This document shows, piece by piece, positions 18,398 to 29,319 of a DNA stretch of 64,000 nucleotides. Location of the stretch: the NCBI GenBank assembly GCA_905233185.1, contig CAJODB010000001.1, forward strand, positions 98,082 to 162,081. Reading direction: 5' to 3'. The notes beneath the pieces are model-generated. The model was not told the DNA's origin. It saw only the letters and a list, made by a program, of their open reading frames with translations, and searched no databases. A program made the position numbers and the translations under genes. This stretch comes from an uncultured Alphaproteobacteria bacterium. GTDB taxonomy: Bacteria; Pseudomonadota; Alphaproteobacteria; UBA3830. Numbering within the stretch: position 1 is the stretch's first letter; each line of letters begins with the position of its first letter.

Positions 18398-19137
18398 CTA
18401 ATTTTTCCCGGGGAACAGGCCAGGTTTCGGTGTAATTATCACACGATAAATAAACAGATTGTTAGTTGTGTTATCTATTCCTTTTTTCGTAATAGGCTCC
18501 AGTATAAAAAATCCTAGTTTGCTTTTAACGCTAATATTAGAATTATTACCACCAACTTTTCTGTAGCAGCATTCTATGCAAACGCGTTCTTCTCCGTCAT
18601 TGTTACATATCAGATCAGGATCCTTTGCTTCTACATCAGCATACGATATTGTTTGTATATTATTACAACTGCTGCTTATTCCAGAAGCTGAAGTTCCTCC
18701 TGCGGTACTTCCCCAACAATGCTGGAATTGGTAACTATTACTGTTAACTCGTTTTGCCCATTCGTAACTCACTGCGTAATAAAGACCAAATGGCCATGGA
18801 GAAAACATGCTGTTTGTATGAAAAAAGTTTAAGCAACTAGCGAAGGTTATTCTTGCGAAATCTTTTTTGGTCAATGCTTTTTCTGATCTGTTATTTGTAA
18901 TCTGCTGAATCATACTAGCAGCAAGGTAAGTGCTTGTTTTTGCCTTATTTTGTAGTTCATAGAAACGAAAATGGTCGTTTACAAAGAATAATAGAAATAT
19001 GCATACAGGAATGCTGAATGTGAACTCAATTAATATGCCGCCTTTGTGGCTTGTGTAGGGGCGTAAAGCCTTGCGTAAGAAGGCAAATACCCCCCCCCGC
19101 AATTTTTGCGCAAAATCGCTCTGAATGATTTAAACAT
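18398..19137 (-). CDS. TadE-like surface/pseudopilin protein, copy 1, interrupted by a variable C-tract (phase-off here)
   Basis: The conserved part is GGILIEF followed by a hydrophobic helix (FSIPVCIFLLFFVND), as in TadE/TadG pseudopilins, then about 180 extracytoplasmic residues with several cysteines, ending in ITPKPGLFPGKN. An ATG at 19137 with GGAG upstream reads 13 codons into a nine-base G tract (coding strand) and is then in the wrong frame; a tract of 7 or 10 would give a 246-residue protein. The only start in the downstream frame is a TTG touching the tract at 19102. A paralogue at 33054-33759 has the same layout. Role in a Tad-like pilus is inferred only from the helix motif. Confidence 0.7.
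19090..19098. repeat. Nine-base homopolymer (poly-C on plus, poly-G in the coding strand)
   Basis: Nine C in a row in strongly AT-rich DNA, 39 bases inside the TadE-like gene. Such tracts slip during replication and are the classical basis of phase variation. A length of 9 puts the upstream ATG out of frame with the conserved protein. Confidence 0.85.
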
Positions 19138-19267
19138 GACGACGGTCTCCAACCTTTTTATATTGATTTTAACGAAGAGTTGTTAAGAAAACGGAAAAAT
19201 TTGTGGTGACACTTTTTATATATGTCTTATTTTCTCGAAAGCGTATTCAAAATAGGTTTTTTATTCC

Positions 19268-19291
19268 TTCTTATTGAAACATCAATAAGAA
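19268..19291. repeat. Perfect 9-bp inverted repeat between dnaJ and the TadE-like gene
   Basis: TTCTTATTG (19268-19276) and CAATAAGAA (19283-19291) flank a 6-base spacer. No T-run follows on either strand, so it is not a standard terminator; it could be a protein-binding palindrome or a weak terminator for dnaJ. Confidence 0.45.
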
Positions 19292-19346
19292 TAACTCAAA
19301 ATTTTCGATTTCTACCAGATATGTAGATATATGTCCAAATCTTCAG

Positions 19347-20501
19347 TCACAATTCTTGCCAAAATTCCTTAACTTTTGCAAAGAATCCAGAAGATTGCGG
19401 ATGTGCATTATGTTCTTTATCGAATTCCTGTAATAATTCTTTCTGGCGTTTCGTTAGATTTACAGGAGTCTCAACTCGTGCATGAATCAACATATCTCCA
19501 CGTAACGCGCTTCTCATAATAGACATGCCTTTGCCTCGCAATTTCAGAATATTCCCTGCTTGTGTGCCTGCCGGAACTTTTACGACAGCCTTTTTCCCGT
19601 CTATTGTCGGAACTTCGATTTCTCCTCCAAGAGCGGCAGTAACTATTGATATAGGAACATCACAATGTATTGTATCTTTTTCTCGTCTGAAGAGTTTATG
19701 CTGCTTTACGGTTACAAATATATACAAATCGCCGTTACGTCCACCTCTTAACCCAGCTTCACCTTCACCTGATAATCTGATTCTCGCTCCGTCTTCTATG
19801 CCTGCCGGAATTGATACTTTGATTGTCTTAGTTTTGCTTATGCGTCCTGAGCCATTGCATGATTTACATGATTTTTCGATGATATGTCCTGTTCCGTTGC
19901 AGGCTGTACAGGTTCTTTCAACCATAAAAAATCCCTGTGAGAAACGCATTTTGCCTGTTCCTCTGCAAGATGGGCATGTTTTCGGTTTTACTCCGCCTTC
20001 TGAGCCTGTACCGCTGCAGCTGTCGCATTTTACGCCTGTTCGTATACTGAGTTCGATTTCTTTTCCCCGAAAAGCTTCTTCAAGGGTAATAGAAGTTTCA
20101 TAGCGAAGGTCTGATCCGCGCATTTCAGTCCGTTCATGCATGCCACTTGCTCGTCCGCCACCGAAAAATCCCTCAAATATATCTGAAAAAGCTGATTCAT
20201 CACCAAAATCAAAATGGAATCCACTTCCTGAGAAGCCTCCACCTGCTCCGGGATTAAATCCGCCTCCGCTGGATGCGTTTTTGTATGCTTCATGACCATA
20301 TCGGTCGTATGCAGCTTTTTTCTGTGGATCTTTTAAAGTTTCATAGGCTTCATTTATTTCTTTGAATTTTGCTTCGGCGCTTTTATCTCCTTTATTGCGA
20401 TCAGGATGATATTTCATAGCCAACTTTCTATAAGCCTTTTTGATATCATCATCGCTGGAGTTTCTTTGTACACCAAGAATTTCGTAGTAATCGTTTGCCA
20501 T
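19347..20501 (-). CDS. dnaJ: Chaperone protein DnaJ
   Basis: A 384-residue type I Hsp40. The J domain (residues 1-70) contains the HPD motif (KYHPDRNKG); a Gly/Phe-rich linker follows (about 75-125). The zinc-binding domain holds four CxxCxGxG units: [24 protein letters not shown] and CKSCNGSG. Then come the C-terminal substrate-binding domains. It stimulates DnaK ATPase and hands over clients. GGAAAG precedes the ATG. It lies downstream of dnaK, separated by a stem-loop that may limit read-through. Confidence 0.98.
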   Translation of the reverse strand: MANDYYEILGVQRNSSDDDIKKAYRKLAMKYHPDRNKGDKSAEAKFKEINEAYETLKDPQKKAAYDRYGHEAYKNASSGGGFNPGAGGGFSGSGFHFDFGDESAFSDIFEGFFGGGRASGMHERTEMRGSDLRYETSITLEEAFRGKEIELSIRTGVKCDSCSGTGSEGGVKPKTCPSCRGTGKMRFSQGFFMVERTCTACNGTGHIIEKSCKSCNGSGRISKTKTIKVSIPAGIEDGARIRLSGEGEAGLRGGRNGDLYIFVTVKQHKLFRREKDTIHCDVPISIVTAALGGEIEVPTIDGKKAVVKVPAGTQAGNILKLRGKGMSIMRSALRGDMLIHARVETPVNLTKRQKELLQEFDKEHNAHPQSSGFFAKVKEFWQEL

Positions 20502-20531
20502 GAAGTTTTTCTTTCCGCTTTTTTAGGTCAG

Positions 20532-20556
20532 AAAAGAGGCGCCTTACGACGCCCCT
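20532..20556 (-). terminator. Stem-loop between dnaK and dnaJ, probable partial terminator
   Basis: On the minus strand AGGGGCG (20556-20550) pairs with CGCCTCT (20541-20535) across an 8-base loop, with one G-T pair, and is followed by TTTTC. It stands 23 bp after the dnaK stop codon. It could lower dnaJ expression relative to dnaK. Confidence 0.55.
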
Positions 20557-20578
20557 TAACTTTGTTAACAAAAGAAGA

Positions 20579-22498
20579 TTATTTATTTTCTTCCTTAACC
20601 TCGGAGTAATCCGCATCGACAACTTTCTCATTTGGATCGCTTGCTGTTTGCTGCGCTTCTGTTGCATCAGTTCCTGCCTGTTGCTGTCCTTGCTGAGCTT
20701 GTGCCGCTTGATGAATTGCCTGACCGGCTTTCGACATTGCTTCGAGCAATTTCTGCGAGGCTGCTTTGAGTTCATCGATATTTTCGCTTTCAAGAATCTT
20801 CTGAAGATCATCGCTGGCCGCTTTTATTTCAGCTTTCTGATCTTCTGTTATCTTATCCCCATGTTCAGAAAGCATCTTATTCGCATTGTTGATTAACTCC
20901 TGAGACATATTCTTTTCATTAATCAAATCTTTGCGTTTTTTGTCCTCTTCTGCATGCGCTTCAGCATCTTTTACCATCTGATCGACTTCTTCGTCACTTA
21001 AACCGCCTGAAGCTTTGATACTGATTGCTTGCTCTTTTCCGGTAGCTTTATCTTTTGCCGATACATGAACAATACCGTTTGCATCGATATCGAACGTTAC
21101 TTCGATTTGAGGCATGCCGCGTGGAGCAGGAGGAATTCCTGTCAAATCAAACTGCCCCAGCAATTTATTGTTTGCCGCAATTTCTCGTTCTCCCTGAAAT
21201 ACTCGAATGGTGACGCCGCTCTGATTATCTTCTGCAGTTGAGAAAATTTGGCTTTTCTTTGTCGGAATTGTTGTATTTCTGTCGATTAAACGGGTAAAAA
21301 CACCACCTAATGTCTCAATTCCGAGAGAAAGCGGAGTAACATCAAGTAACAGAACATCTTTTACATCGCCTTTAAGGACACCTCCCTGAATAGCAGCACC
21401 AACTGCTACAACTTCATCAGGATTCACGCCTTTATGCGGCTCTTTTCCGAAAAAGTTTTTCACATACTCGACGACTTTCGGCATACGAGTCATACCACCG
21501 ACTAAAACAACTTCATCAATTTTATCTGCGGTTATTCCTGCATCTTTCAGAGCTAATTTACAAGGTTCAAGAGTTCTTTTGATGATATCATCGACCAATG
21601 ATTCAAATTTTGCTCTTGTGATTTTGCAAGTTAAATGCTTTGGCCCGGAAGCATCGGCTGTAATGAATGGCAAGTTGACTTCGGTTTCCATGGCGCTTGA
21701 AAGCTCAATTTTCGCTTTTTCAGCTGCTTCTTTCAGCCTTTGGAGCGCCATATTATCTTTGCGAAGGTCAATACTGTTTTCCTTTTTGAACTCATCTGCT
21801 AAGTAATCGATCAATCTTTTATCGAAATCTTCACCGCCAAGGAATGTGTCGCCGTTTGTGGCTTTTACTTCGAAAACTCCGCCGCCAATCTCCAAAATCG
21901 ACACATCAAATGTACCACCTCCAAGGTCGTACACTGCTATCATTCCTGAATCTTTTTTATCCAAACCATATGCAAGAGCTGCGGCTGTAGGTTCGTTTAT
22001 GATTCTGAGAACGTCTAGTCCTGCGATTTTTCCGGCATCACGTGTCGCTTGTCTTTGCGCATCATTGAAATATGCCGGAACAGTAATTACTGCTTCTGTT
22101 ACTTTTTCTCCGAGGAAGCTTTCCGCAGATTCTTTCATCTTTCGAAGAACGAATGCACTGATTTGGCTTGGACTGTATTTCTCACCACGAGAACTTACCC
22201 AAGCGTCCCCGCTGTCAGACGCGATTATCTCGTACGGTGCGTTATATGATTTCAGATAAGCGTCATCTTTTCTTCTTCCTATCAATCTTTTTATTGCGTA
22301 AAAAGTATTTTTGTAGTTAGTTACTGCCTGACGTTTCGCCGCCTGACCTACCAATCTTTCATTTTTATCTGTGAATGCTACTACTGACGGAGTCGTTCTT
22401 GCGCCTTCAGCATTTTCAATAACGCGAGGATTTCCACCATCCATCACTGCTACGCAAGAATTCGTAGTACCAAGATCTATACCAATAATTTTACTCAT
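20579..22498 (-). CDS. dnaK: Chaperone protein DnaK (Hsp70)
   Basis: A 639-residue Hsp70 of full length. The nucleotide-binding domain has [51 protein letters not shown] and [10 protein letters not shown]. The linker [16 protein letters not shown] leads to the substrate-binding domain; the C-terminus is Gln/Ala-rich ([13 protein letters not shown]) and ends in [12 protein letters not shown]. It drives ATP-dependent folding with DnaJ and GrpE (no grpE in this window). A consensus-like sigma-70 promoter and a structured leader lie upstream; no CIRCE element is visible. Confidence 0.99.
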   Translation of the reverse strand: MSKIIGIDLGTTNSCVAVMDGGNPRVIENAEGARTTPSVVAFTDKNERLVGQAAKRQAVTNYKNTFYAIKRLIGRRKDDAYLKSYNAPYEIIASDSGDAWVSSRGEKYSPSQISAFVLRKMKESAESFLGEKVTEAVITVPAYFNDAQRQATRDAGKIAGLDVLRIINEPTAAALAYGLDKKDSGMIAVYDLGGGTFDVSILEIGGGVFEVKATNGDTFLGGEDFDKRLIDYLADEFKKENSIDLRKDNMALQRLKEAAEKAKIELSSAMETEVNLPFITADASGPKHLTCKITRAKFESLVDDIIKRTLEPCKLALKDAGITADKIDEVVLVGGMTRMPKVVEYVKNFFGKEPHKGVNPDEVVAVGAAIQGGVLKGDVKDVLLLDVTPLSLGIETLGGVFTRLIDRNTTIPTKKSQIFSTAEDNQSGVTIRVFQGEREIAANNKLLGQFDLTGIPPAPRGMPQIEVTFDIDANGIVHVSAKDKATGKEQAISIKASGGLSDEEVDQMVKDAEAHAEEDKKRKDLINEKNMSQELINNANKMLSEHGDKITEDQKAEIKAASDDLQKILESENIDELKAASQKLLEAMSKAGQAIHQAAQAQQGQQQAGTDATEAQQTASDPNEKVVDADYSEVKEENK

Positions 22499-22559
22499 AA
22501 TAATCCCCTTTCATAGGCAAATTACTCTCACAAACCAAAGCTTATGAGATCAAAAACAC

Positions 22560-22604
22560 CGAAGCCCTACCATAGGCACTTCGACCTGCATACATCCATA
22601 CAGG
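22560..22604 (-). promoter_or_regulatory. Two tandem hairpins in the dnaK mRNA leader
   Basis: In the leader, CCTGTAT/ATGCAGG (22604-22585) forms a 7-bp stem with a 6-base loop, and CGAAGT...CTTCG (22583-22560) forms a second, bulged stem. The sequence TGCCTATG, two bases, AGGG occurs in the second hairpin (22565-22578) and again over the ribosome-binding site (22506-22519). A role in heat or stress control is inferred. Confidence 0.45.
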
Positions 22605-22612
22605 CTCATTAC

Positions 22613-22642
22613 TATATATAGCATAAAGAAAGAAAATGTCAA
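22613..22642 (-). promoter_or_regulatory. Sigma-70-type promoter of dnaK
   Basis: On the minus strand a perfect -35 box TTGACA (22642-22637) is followed after 16 bases by TATATA (22620-22615), with overlapping alternatives. Transcription would start near 22607, giving a leader of about 110 bases. No heat-shock sigma consensus or CIRCE repeat was seen. Confidence 0.7.
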
Positions 22643-22804
22643 CATTTTTTTTATGTAAATTGGAATTTTTATGACTAAAATAGGGTGATTTTAGTTAATA
22701 GAAATAAGTGGAGAGGCCTCATAAATGAAGAAAATAATGAATTTTCTTTGCTGTATCAAAAATATCACACTCATAATTGGAATTTCGGTTACTTTCTGTT
22801 CCTT

Positions 22805-23137
22805 CTAAATAATCATCTTGTTGATCTTTTTTAATTTTTTCGTAATATCTATCGTTTGTATTCTCGGATTCTTCAGTATTTCTGTTGCTATAGCGTTTAT
22901 ATTGGCGGCTAAATTATCGCAGGCAGCATTTAGGGCGTTTTGTAAATCATATTTCGGATTTTGTTTGTTTATTTCGATTGTATCTCTAGCTAAGATTTGA
23001 GCACAGAGTAACTGAAGTTTTGCGAAACCGCGCTCCTCATCTAATATAGGAGGCATGCCACTTTCTTCATCTGTTATCCCTAAGATATCAATCATCTTAT
23101 CTAGCGTGCTTCTTTTTGCTACTAGGTTGTTTTTCAT
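22805..23137 (-). CDS. Hypothetical protein, 110 residues
   Basis: An apparently soluble, mostly helical protein of 110 residues with no signal peptide and no motif I recognise (LDKMIDILGITDEESG near the N-terminus, lysine-rich C-terminus). It diverges from an XRE-regulator gene; the 132-bp gap holds a 19-bp perfect palindrome, so it may be controlled by that regulator. Between its stop and dnaK (22643-22804) I see no further gene. Confidence 0.55.
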   Translation of the reverse strand: MKNNLVAKRSTLDKMIDILGITDEESGMPPILDEERGFAKLQLLCAQILARDTIEINKQNPKYDLQNALNAACDNLAANINAIATEILKNPRIQTIDITKKLKKINKMII

Positions 23138-23192
23138 GTATATAACTTTCGGTAAAAAAACTGATATATGGATTTAATCCAAAAAAAATTAC

Positions 23193-23211
23193 ATTGTCTA
23201 TTTTAGACAAT
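23193..23211. promoter_or_regulatory. 19-bp perfect palindrome, probable operator of the adjacent XRE regulator
   Basis: ATTGTCTA (23193-23200), TTT, TAGACAAT (23204-23211) forms a perfect dyad in the gap between the divergent genes at 22805-23137 and 23270-23977. Its size and position fit autoregulation by an HTH repressor. The protein-site link is inferred. Confidence 0.6.
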
Positions 23212-23269
23212 ATTGTGTTTCTCTTCAATATGTTTTATAAAAGGTGCTGGTGAAATTTGAGAGAGTTTT

Positions 23270-23977
23270 ATGCGCCAGAGTGATGCAGCTATTGTGCACA
23301 CGGTCGCTCAGCTGAAGGGTCGTCGGCTGAGAATGGCGAGGGCTCTCACTGGATTCTCACGGCAAGAATTATTTGAAAAAATCGGAATAGCAACATCAAC
23401 AATAGATACTTGGGAGAGTGGTCGAGTCGAGCTTTCGCAAAAAAGTGCGGAAAGAGTTTGTTCAGCTCTTAAGAAAGTGGGAGTCTCATGCTCTATTGAG
23501 TGGCTTTTAACGGGTGGCGGATCGCCTCCTAGGATAATGGATGCTCTTGAAAAGACTATGATTGATGTAGGCAGTTTCAGATATCCTGATGCCACTACTA
23601 ATGAATCATCATTAAAAGACGTATATAAGCTAAAAAAACTTCCTTCTCTTATGGATGAGAAAATAAGGCGTGAGTTAAGCTTCTTTTTAAATTTACATCC
23701 AGGTTCCTTGTTTCACATCGTTGAGAGGGATTTTCTTAATTGTCGCTATAAAGTAGGCGATTGTGTTGCTGGTATTGAAGAGAACGTCCAATCATTAATC
23801 GGAAAAGTGATTATTGCGATTTTATCGAATTCAGAAACAATTTTATGCCGTCTGTTAAGTTGTAACGAAGATGGAACTAGTAGTGTTTTTATAAATTCGG
23901 AATCTTCAAATGAGAAAGTTCAAATAATCAGCGCGGCAGAGATTATTTGGCACAGAATGTTAAAAAGATACAACTAA
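23270..23977 (+). CDS. XRE-family transcriptional regulator with C-terminal S24-like domain
   Basis: A 235-residue protein with an N-terminal helix-turn-helix (RRLRMARALTGFSRQELFEK, then TSTIDTWESGRVELSQ) and a C-terminal beta-rich segment (YKVGDCVAGIEEN, LIGKVIIAILSNSETILCRLL) resembling the phage-repressor/LexA barrel without an obvious cleavage serine. It differs from the regulator at 9610-10371. No phage genes flank it. The atp operon follows 78 bp downstream on the same strand, but a regulatory link is speculative. Confidence 0.82.
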   Translation: MRQSDAAIVHTVAQLKGRRLRMARALTGFSRQELFEKIGIATSTIDTWESGRVELSQKSAERVCSALKKVGVSCSIEWLLTGGGSPPRIMDALEKTMIDVGSFRYPDATTNESSLKDVYKLKKLPSLMDEKIRRELSFFLNLHPGSLFHIVERDFLNCRYKVGDCVAGIEENVQSLIGKVIIAILSNSETILCRLLSCNEDGTSSVFINSESSNEKVQIISAAEIIWHRMLKRYN

Positions 23978-24055
23978 ATTTACATATTTCTTTGAATATG
24001 GAAAACTTAATTGATATACTTACAGACCGTTCAGATGTGGAGTTAGTGATTAGAA

Positions 24056-24628
24056 GTGGCAGAATGGGGGTTTGAAGCAGGAAATGCGCTTATAGACAGG
24101 TATGTCAGCTCTCTTTATGAGGTCGGAAAAAAAACGAAAAATGAGAGACGTATCGCAAAAGAACTGCTTCTTATAAAAAATACGATTGTAGAAATGGACA
24201 GTTATAAAAAACTGCTCAAACGTGTGTCTTTTTTAGCCGAAGAAGGCTTGGAATTTGTAGACTTTTTGAGGAATAATCTAAAATTATCCGCAGAAGTAAG
24301 TAACTTCTTAAATTTATTGCTACATAACAATCGTTTCGAAATGATTATTGAAATTTGCGACGCTTATGCCGCATATCTGGATAAATTGGACGGGAAGAAG
24401 CAGCTTTATCTGACTCTCGCTAAAGAACAAACAAAAACATCTATAAATGAATTATTGAATAATTTAAAAACTGTTTTCGGGGATAAAATCGAATGTGTTA
24501 CAAGAATTGATCCTGCTATAAAAGATGGTTTTAAATTGCAATATCAATCTAAAGTTTTGGATTATTCGCTTAAGTCGAAATTGAGACGCTTACGCACTGC
24601 CATTAGGAGAGATAGTTATGAAAATTAA
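24056..24628 (+). CDS. atpH: F1 ATP synthase delta subunit
   Basis: A 190-residue OSCP/delta protein, the stalk connecting F1 to the b subunits. Conserved features include the N-terminal helical bundle ([13 protein letters not shown]), [14 protein letters not shown] and the C-terminal [20 protein letters not shown] (I-G-G-x-x-x-x-x-x-x-x-x-D-x-S type). The start is GTG; GGAG is 13 bases upstream. It overlaps atpA by 11 bases. The order atpH-A-G-D matches alphaproteobacteria, where F0 genes lie elsewhere. Confidence 0.92.
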   Translation: MAEWGFEAGNALIDRYVSSLYEVGKKTKNERRIAKELLLIKNTIVEMDSYKKLLKRVSFLAEEGLEFVDFLRNNLKLSAEVSNFLNLLLHNNRFEMIIEICDAYAAYLDKLDGKKQLYLTLAKEQTKTSINELLNNLKTVFGDKIECVTRIDPAIKDGFKLQYQSKVLDYSLKSKLRRLRTAIRRDSYEN

Positions 24629-26168
24629 TGCGTCAGAAATAAAATCTGTACTCATGGAGCGTATAGAAAAATTTGATTCCGGTCCTGAATTTCTTGAAGT
24701 GGGGCGTGTGCTGTCTATTGGTGATGGTGTTGCGCGTGTTTATGGTTTGGATAACGTTTCTATGGGAGAAAAGGTCGTCTTTTCTTCTGGAGTAAGTGGT
24801 ATGGCCATGAACTTAGGAGAAGATACGGTCGATGTTGTGCTGTTTGGTGAAGATCGCAGTGTTTTCGAAGGTATGGAAGTGCGTAGAACAAAGCAAATTG
24901 TCGATGTTCCCGTTGGAAAAGCACTTCTCGGACGTGTAGTTGATGCTCTTGGCAATCCTATCGATGGAAATGGCGCAATCAGAGCGACAGAGCGTCGAGT
25001 GGTTGACGTGAAAGCACCGGGAATCATTGAACGACAATCTGTTCATGAAGCTATGCAGACAGGGTTGAAAGCAATTGATTCACTTGTTCCGATAGGTAGA
25101 GGTCAACGAGAGCTGATAATTGGTGATCGTCAGACAGGAAAAACAGCGATTGCGATTGATACTATTATTAATCAGAAGTACGCTTTTGAGCAAAATATAG
25201 AAAAAGATAAGCTTTACTGCATTTATGTCGTTATCGGACAGAAAAGATTTTCTGTTGCACAAATCGTTAAGACCCTTACCGAAGCAGGAGCAATGGAATA
25301 TACGACAGTTGTTGCTGCTACAGCTTCGGAAGCGGCAACAATGCAATATCTTGCGCCGTATACAGGATGTGCTATGGGTGAGTATTTCAGAGACAACGGA
25401 ATGCACGCCCTTATAGTTTACGATGATCTATCAAAACACGCAGTTGCTTACAGGCAGATGTCGCTTTTATTGCATCGTCCGCCGGGACGTGAAGCTTATC
25501 CTGGAGATGTTTTTTATTTACATTCGAGATTACTTGAACGAGCAGCTAAATTGAGTGATGACAAGGGTGGTGGTTCGCTTACGGCATTGCCTGTTATCGA
25601 AACTCAGGCAGGGGACTTATCGGCGTATATTCCGACAAACGTGATTTCCATTACAGATGGTCAGATCTTTCTTGAAAATGAGCTGTTCTATAAAGGGATT
25701 CGGCCGGCTATTAACGTTGGTCAATCGGTTAGTCGTGTTGGTTCGTCTGCTCAAACAAAATGCATGAAGCAGGTTGCGGGGCATATCAAGCTGGAATTGG
25801 CTCAATATCGTGAGATGGCCAGTTTTGCGCAATTTGCTTCGGATTTGGATTCATCCAGTAAGAAATTAATCTCGCGCGGAGAACGTTTGACAGAGTTATT
25901 AAAACAACCTCAATACTCACCTATGACAGTTGAAGAGCAAGTTGTGAGTATATTTATCGGAGTTCATGGTTTCCTGGATAATTTACCTTTGAATCAAGTC
26001 AGTCGCTTTGAAAAGTATGTGCTTGCGAGAATAAAGAGCGAGCAATTGGGGCTTTTGGCGGAAATTCGCGATAAGAAACAGCTGTCTGATGATATGAATA
26101 AGACACTTGAGGATATTATTGCGAAATATATTGCGGATTTTCAAAAGGAAAATAATCTTACTAAGTAG
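24618..26168 (+). CDS. atpA: F1 ATP synthase alpha subunit
   Basis: A 516-residue non-catalytic nucleotide-binding subunit. Walker A is [13 protein letters not shown], the [20 protein letters not shown] region follows, and the alpha/beta signature [17 protein letters not shown] is intact. It forms the alpha3beta3 head with AtpD. Length and motifs are normal. It overlaps atpH and precedes atpG by 9 bp. Confidence 0.99.
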   Translation: MKINASEIKSVLMERIEKFDSGPEFLEVGRVLSIGDGVARVYGLDNVSMGEKVVFSSGVSGMAMNLGEDTVDVVLFGEDRSVFEGMEVRRTKQIVDVPVGKALLGRVVDALGNPIDGNGAIRATERRVVDVKAPGIIERQSVHEAMQTGLKAIDSLVPIGRGQRELIIGDRQTGKTAIAIDTIINQKYAFEQNIEKDKLYCIYVVIGQKRFSVAQIVKTLTEAGAMEYTTVVAATASEAATMQYLAPYTGCAMGEYFRDNGMHALIVYDDLSKHAVAYRQMSLLLHRPPGREAYPGDVFYLHSRLLERAAKLSDDKGGGSLTALPVIETQAGDLSAYIPTNVISITDGQIFLENELFYKGIRPAINVGQSVSRVGSSAQTKCMKQVAGHIKLELAQYREMASFAQFASDLDSSSKKLISRGERLTELLKQPQYSPMTVEEQVVSIFIGVHGFLDNLPLNQVSRFEKYVLARIKSEQLGLLAEIRDKKQLSDDMNKTLEDIIAKYIADFQKENNLTK

Positions 26169-26177
26169 GAGTTTTTG

Positions 26178-27050
26178 ATGGCGAGCCTGAAAGAGCTGCG
26201 CAACAAAATAAATGTTATAGAATCTACTCGTAAAGTAACCGAGGCAATGAAACTTGTTGCTGGAGTGAAGCTGCGCAAGTCAGAGCAAAAGGCTGTTGCT
26301 TCAAGGGAATATGCGAGAGAGCTGAACAGTATGCTTGCCAAAATTCGGCGAGAATTTATTGAAGTTGAATCTGAGCTATTCAATGGCAGAAAGGATGTGA
26401 AAACAGTTCTTCTGGTGGTTTTTGCATCTGATCGCGGTTTGTGCGGAAATTTCAATTATCTTGTCAGTAAAGAGACGATGAGGCTTGTTGAGGAACTGTA
26501 CGCCGATGGTAAAAATGTTAGGGTAATGTGCGTTGGAAACAAAATTTTGGAGCTTCTGAAAAAGTTTTCTGAAAGTTTCGAAAAAATGGAGCTGATCGCT
26601 GATTTCTATCGTTCAGGGGATGTATATAACAACGCGAAAACTCTTGCCGAAAAGATTATCGCAGAATTTTTGAGCAATATAGTAGACAAAGTTATTCTTG
26701 TTTCTACTCGTTATTATTCTGCTATGAATCATATCGTAGAGCCAAAAGAGATCATTCCGCTTTCATGTGAACCAAATAACGATAAAACAGAGACAATTTT
26801 TGAACCAAGCGTAGAGAAAATTTTGTTGGATTTATTGCCTTTTAACATTGCTATTCAAATTTATCAGGCAGTTTTGGAGAGCATAGCAAGTGAACAAAGT
26901 TCTCGAATGACTTCTATGGACAATGCAACCAGGAATGCAGACAATCTCTTGTCTGAGTTTAAGGTAAAGTACAATCGTACGAGGCAGGCGAAAATAACAC
27001 TTGAACTTGTGGAAGTTATTTCTGGAGCGAAAGCAATATCGAACGAATAG
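26178..27050 (+). CDS. atpG: F1 ATP synthase gamma subunit
   Basis: The 290-residue central rotor shaft. The N-terminal helix MASLKELRNKINVIESTRKV and the C-terminal helix SRMTSMDNATRNADNLLSEF are the family signatures that pack in the F1 cavity. ATG at 26178 is preferred to the overlapping TTG at 26175 because AGGAG lies 7 bases upstream. It is the third gene of the operon. Confidence 0.98.
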   Translation: MASLKELRNKINVIESTRKVTEAMKLVAGVKLRKSEQKAVASREYARELNSMLAKIRREFIEVESELFNGRKDVKTVLLVVFASDRGLCGNFNYLVSKETMRLVEELYADGKNVRVMCVGNKILELLKKFSESFEKMELIADFYRSGDVYNNAKTLAEKIIAEFLSNIVDKVILVSTRYYSAMNHIVEPKEIIPLSCEPNNDKTETIFEPSVEKILLDLLPFNIAIQIYQAVLESIASEQSSRMTSMDNATRNADNLLSEFKVKYNRTRQAKITLELVEVISGAKAISNE

Positions 27051-27074
27051 TCAATGGAATGAGGGAATAATTAA

Positions 27075-28520
<1,446 letters not shown>

Positions 28521-28549
28521 ATTCCAAAATTATATGAAAAGGTGAAGAT

Positions 28550-29152
28550 ATGTTTAATTCATTAAAGAAAGTATTAGTTTCGTTTTTTGCTTTCATATTT
28601 ACAGGATTTTTTAATCCCCTTGATGCACATATTGAGGAAAAAGCAAAAAAGGTCCTTATCGTTTACTTTTCTTACACAGGTAATACAGAAAAGATTGCGA
28701 ATAAAACTGTAAAAGCTCTTGGAAGCTCTTGTAAAGTTGATATCCATCGAATCGAAACTTTTAACGAGTATCCTGAGGACAGAAATGAACTGAGAGATCA
28801 GGCCGAAAGAGAAGCAAATGACGACAAATTCAGGCCTGAGTTAAAATCGCCGAATATTGATGATATAAAATCATATGACTTAATTATCATAGGTACGCCG
28901 ACTTGGTGGTATAAAGCCCCTAAAGCTGTTCTTGCCTTTTTAGAAGCACAGGATTTATCTGCGAAAAAAGTTTGTTTCTTTGTAACTCATGCGGGAGATT
29001 CGGGGTCATGTCTCGACGATATGCATAAAGCGTGCAAAGGCGCAAATTTCGGACCTGAAGTTAAAATATACTGCACTTTTCCAGTTAATGGTGAGTTCGA
29101 TGAAAAGGCGGTTGAAAACTGGATTAGTGAGCTGAGGAAAGAACTTATCTGA
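28550..29152 (+). CDS. Exported flavodoxin-like protein
   Basis: A 200-residue protein with a hydrophobic N-terminal signal segment (KVLVSFFAFIFTGFFNP...DAH), then a flavodoxin fold: the FMN-phosphate loop SYTGNTEKIA (near residue 46), IIIGTPTWWYKAPKAVLAFL, and FVTHAGDSG. This resembles the flavodoxin/NAD(P)H-quinone reductase type, unusual in being apparently exported or membrane-anchored. It sits 29 bp after atpD in the place normally held by atpC; no epsilon-subunit sequence is found in the window. Electron partner unknown. Confidence 0.85.
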   Translation: MFNSLKKVLVSFFAFIFTGFFNPLDAHIEEKAKKVLIVYFSYTGNTEKIANKTVKALGSSCKVDIHRIETFNEYPEDRNELRDQAEREANDDKFRPELKSPNIDDIKSYDLIIIGTPTWWYKAPKAVLAFLEAQDLSAKKVCFFVTHAGDSGSCLDDMHKACKGANFGPEVKIYCTFPVNGEFDEKAVENWISELRKELI

Positions 29153-29173
29153 AAATAGAAAAATAAGAAAAAG

Positions 29174-29214
29174 TATGAGGGACTATTTCCTTTGAAAATA
29201 TATTCTCCCTCATA
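29174..29214. terminator. Inverted repeat after the atp operon, possible terminator
   Basis: TATGAGGGA (29174-29182) and TCCCTCATA (29206-29214) form a perfect 9-bp stem with a 23-base loop. It follows the flavodoxin stop codon and precedes trcR. The T-rich stretch after it is interrupted, so termination is plausible but not certain. Confidence 0.45.
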
Positions 29215-29319
29215 TTGTGTTGCTGATTTTTCTATGCAATGTGCGATAAAATGTGTAAAATGACTCTTGGATTTTGATAAGAATTTTTGAACAAAATAAT
29301 AAAGTAGTGGAATATAAAA

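Noticed and set aside
9610..23977. Two XRE/S24-like regulators as a sign of prophage
   Set aside because: No integrase, structural or lysis genes lie near either; neighbours are core genes.
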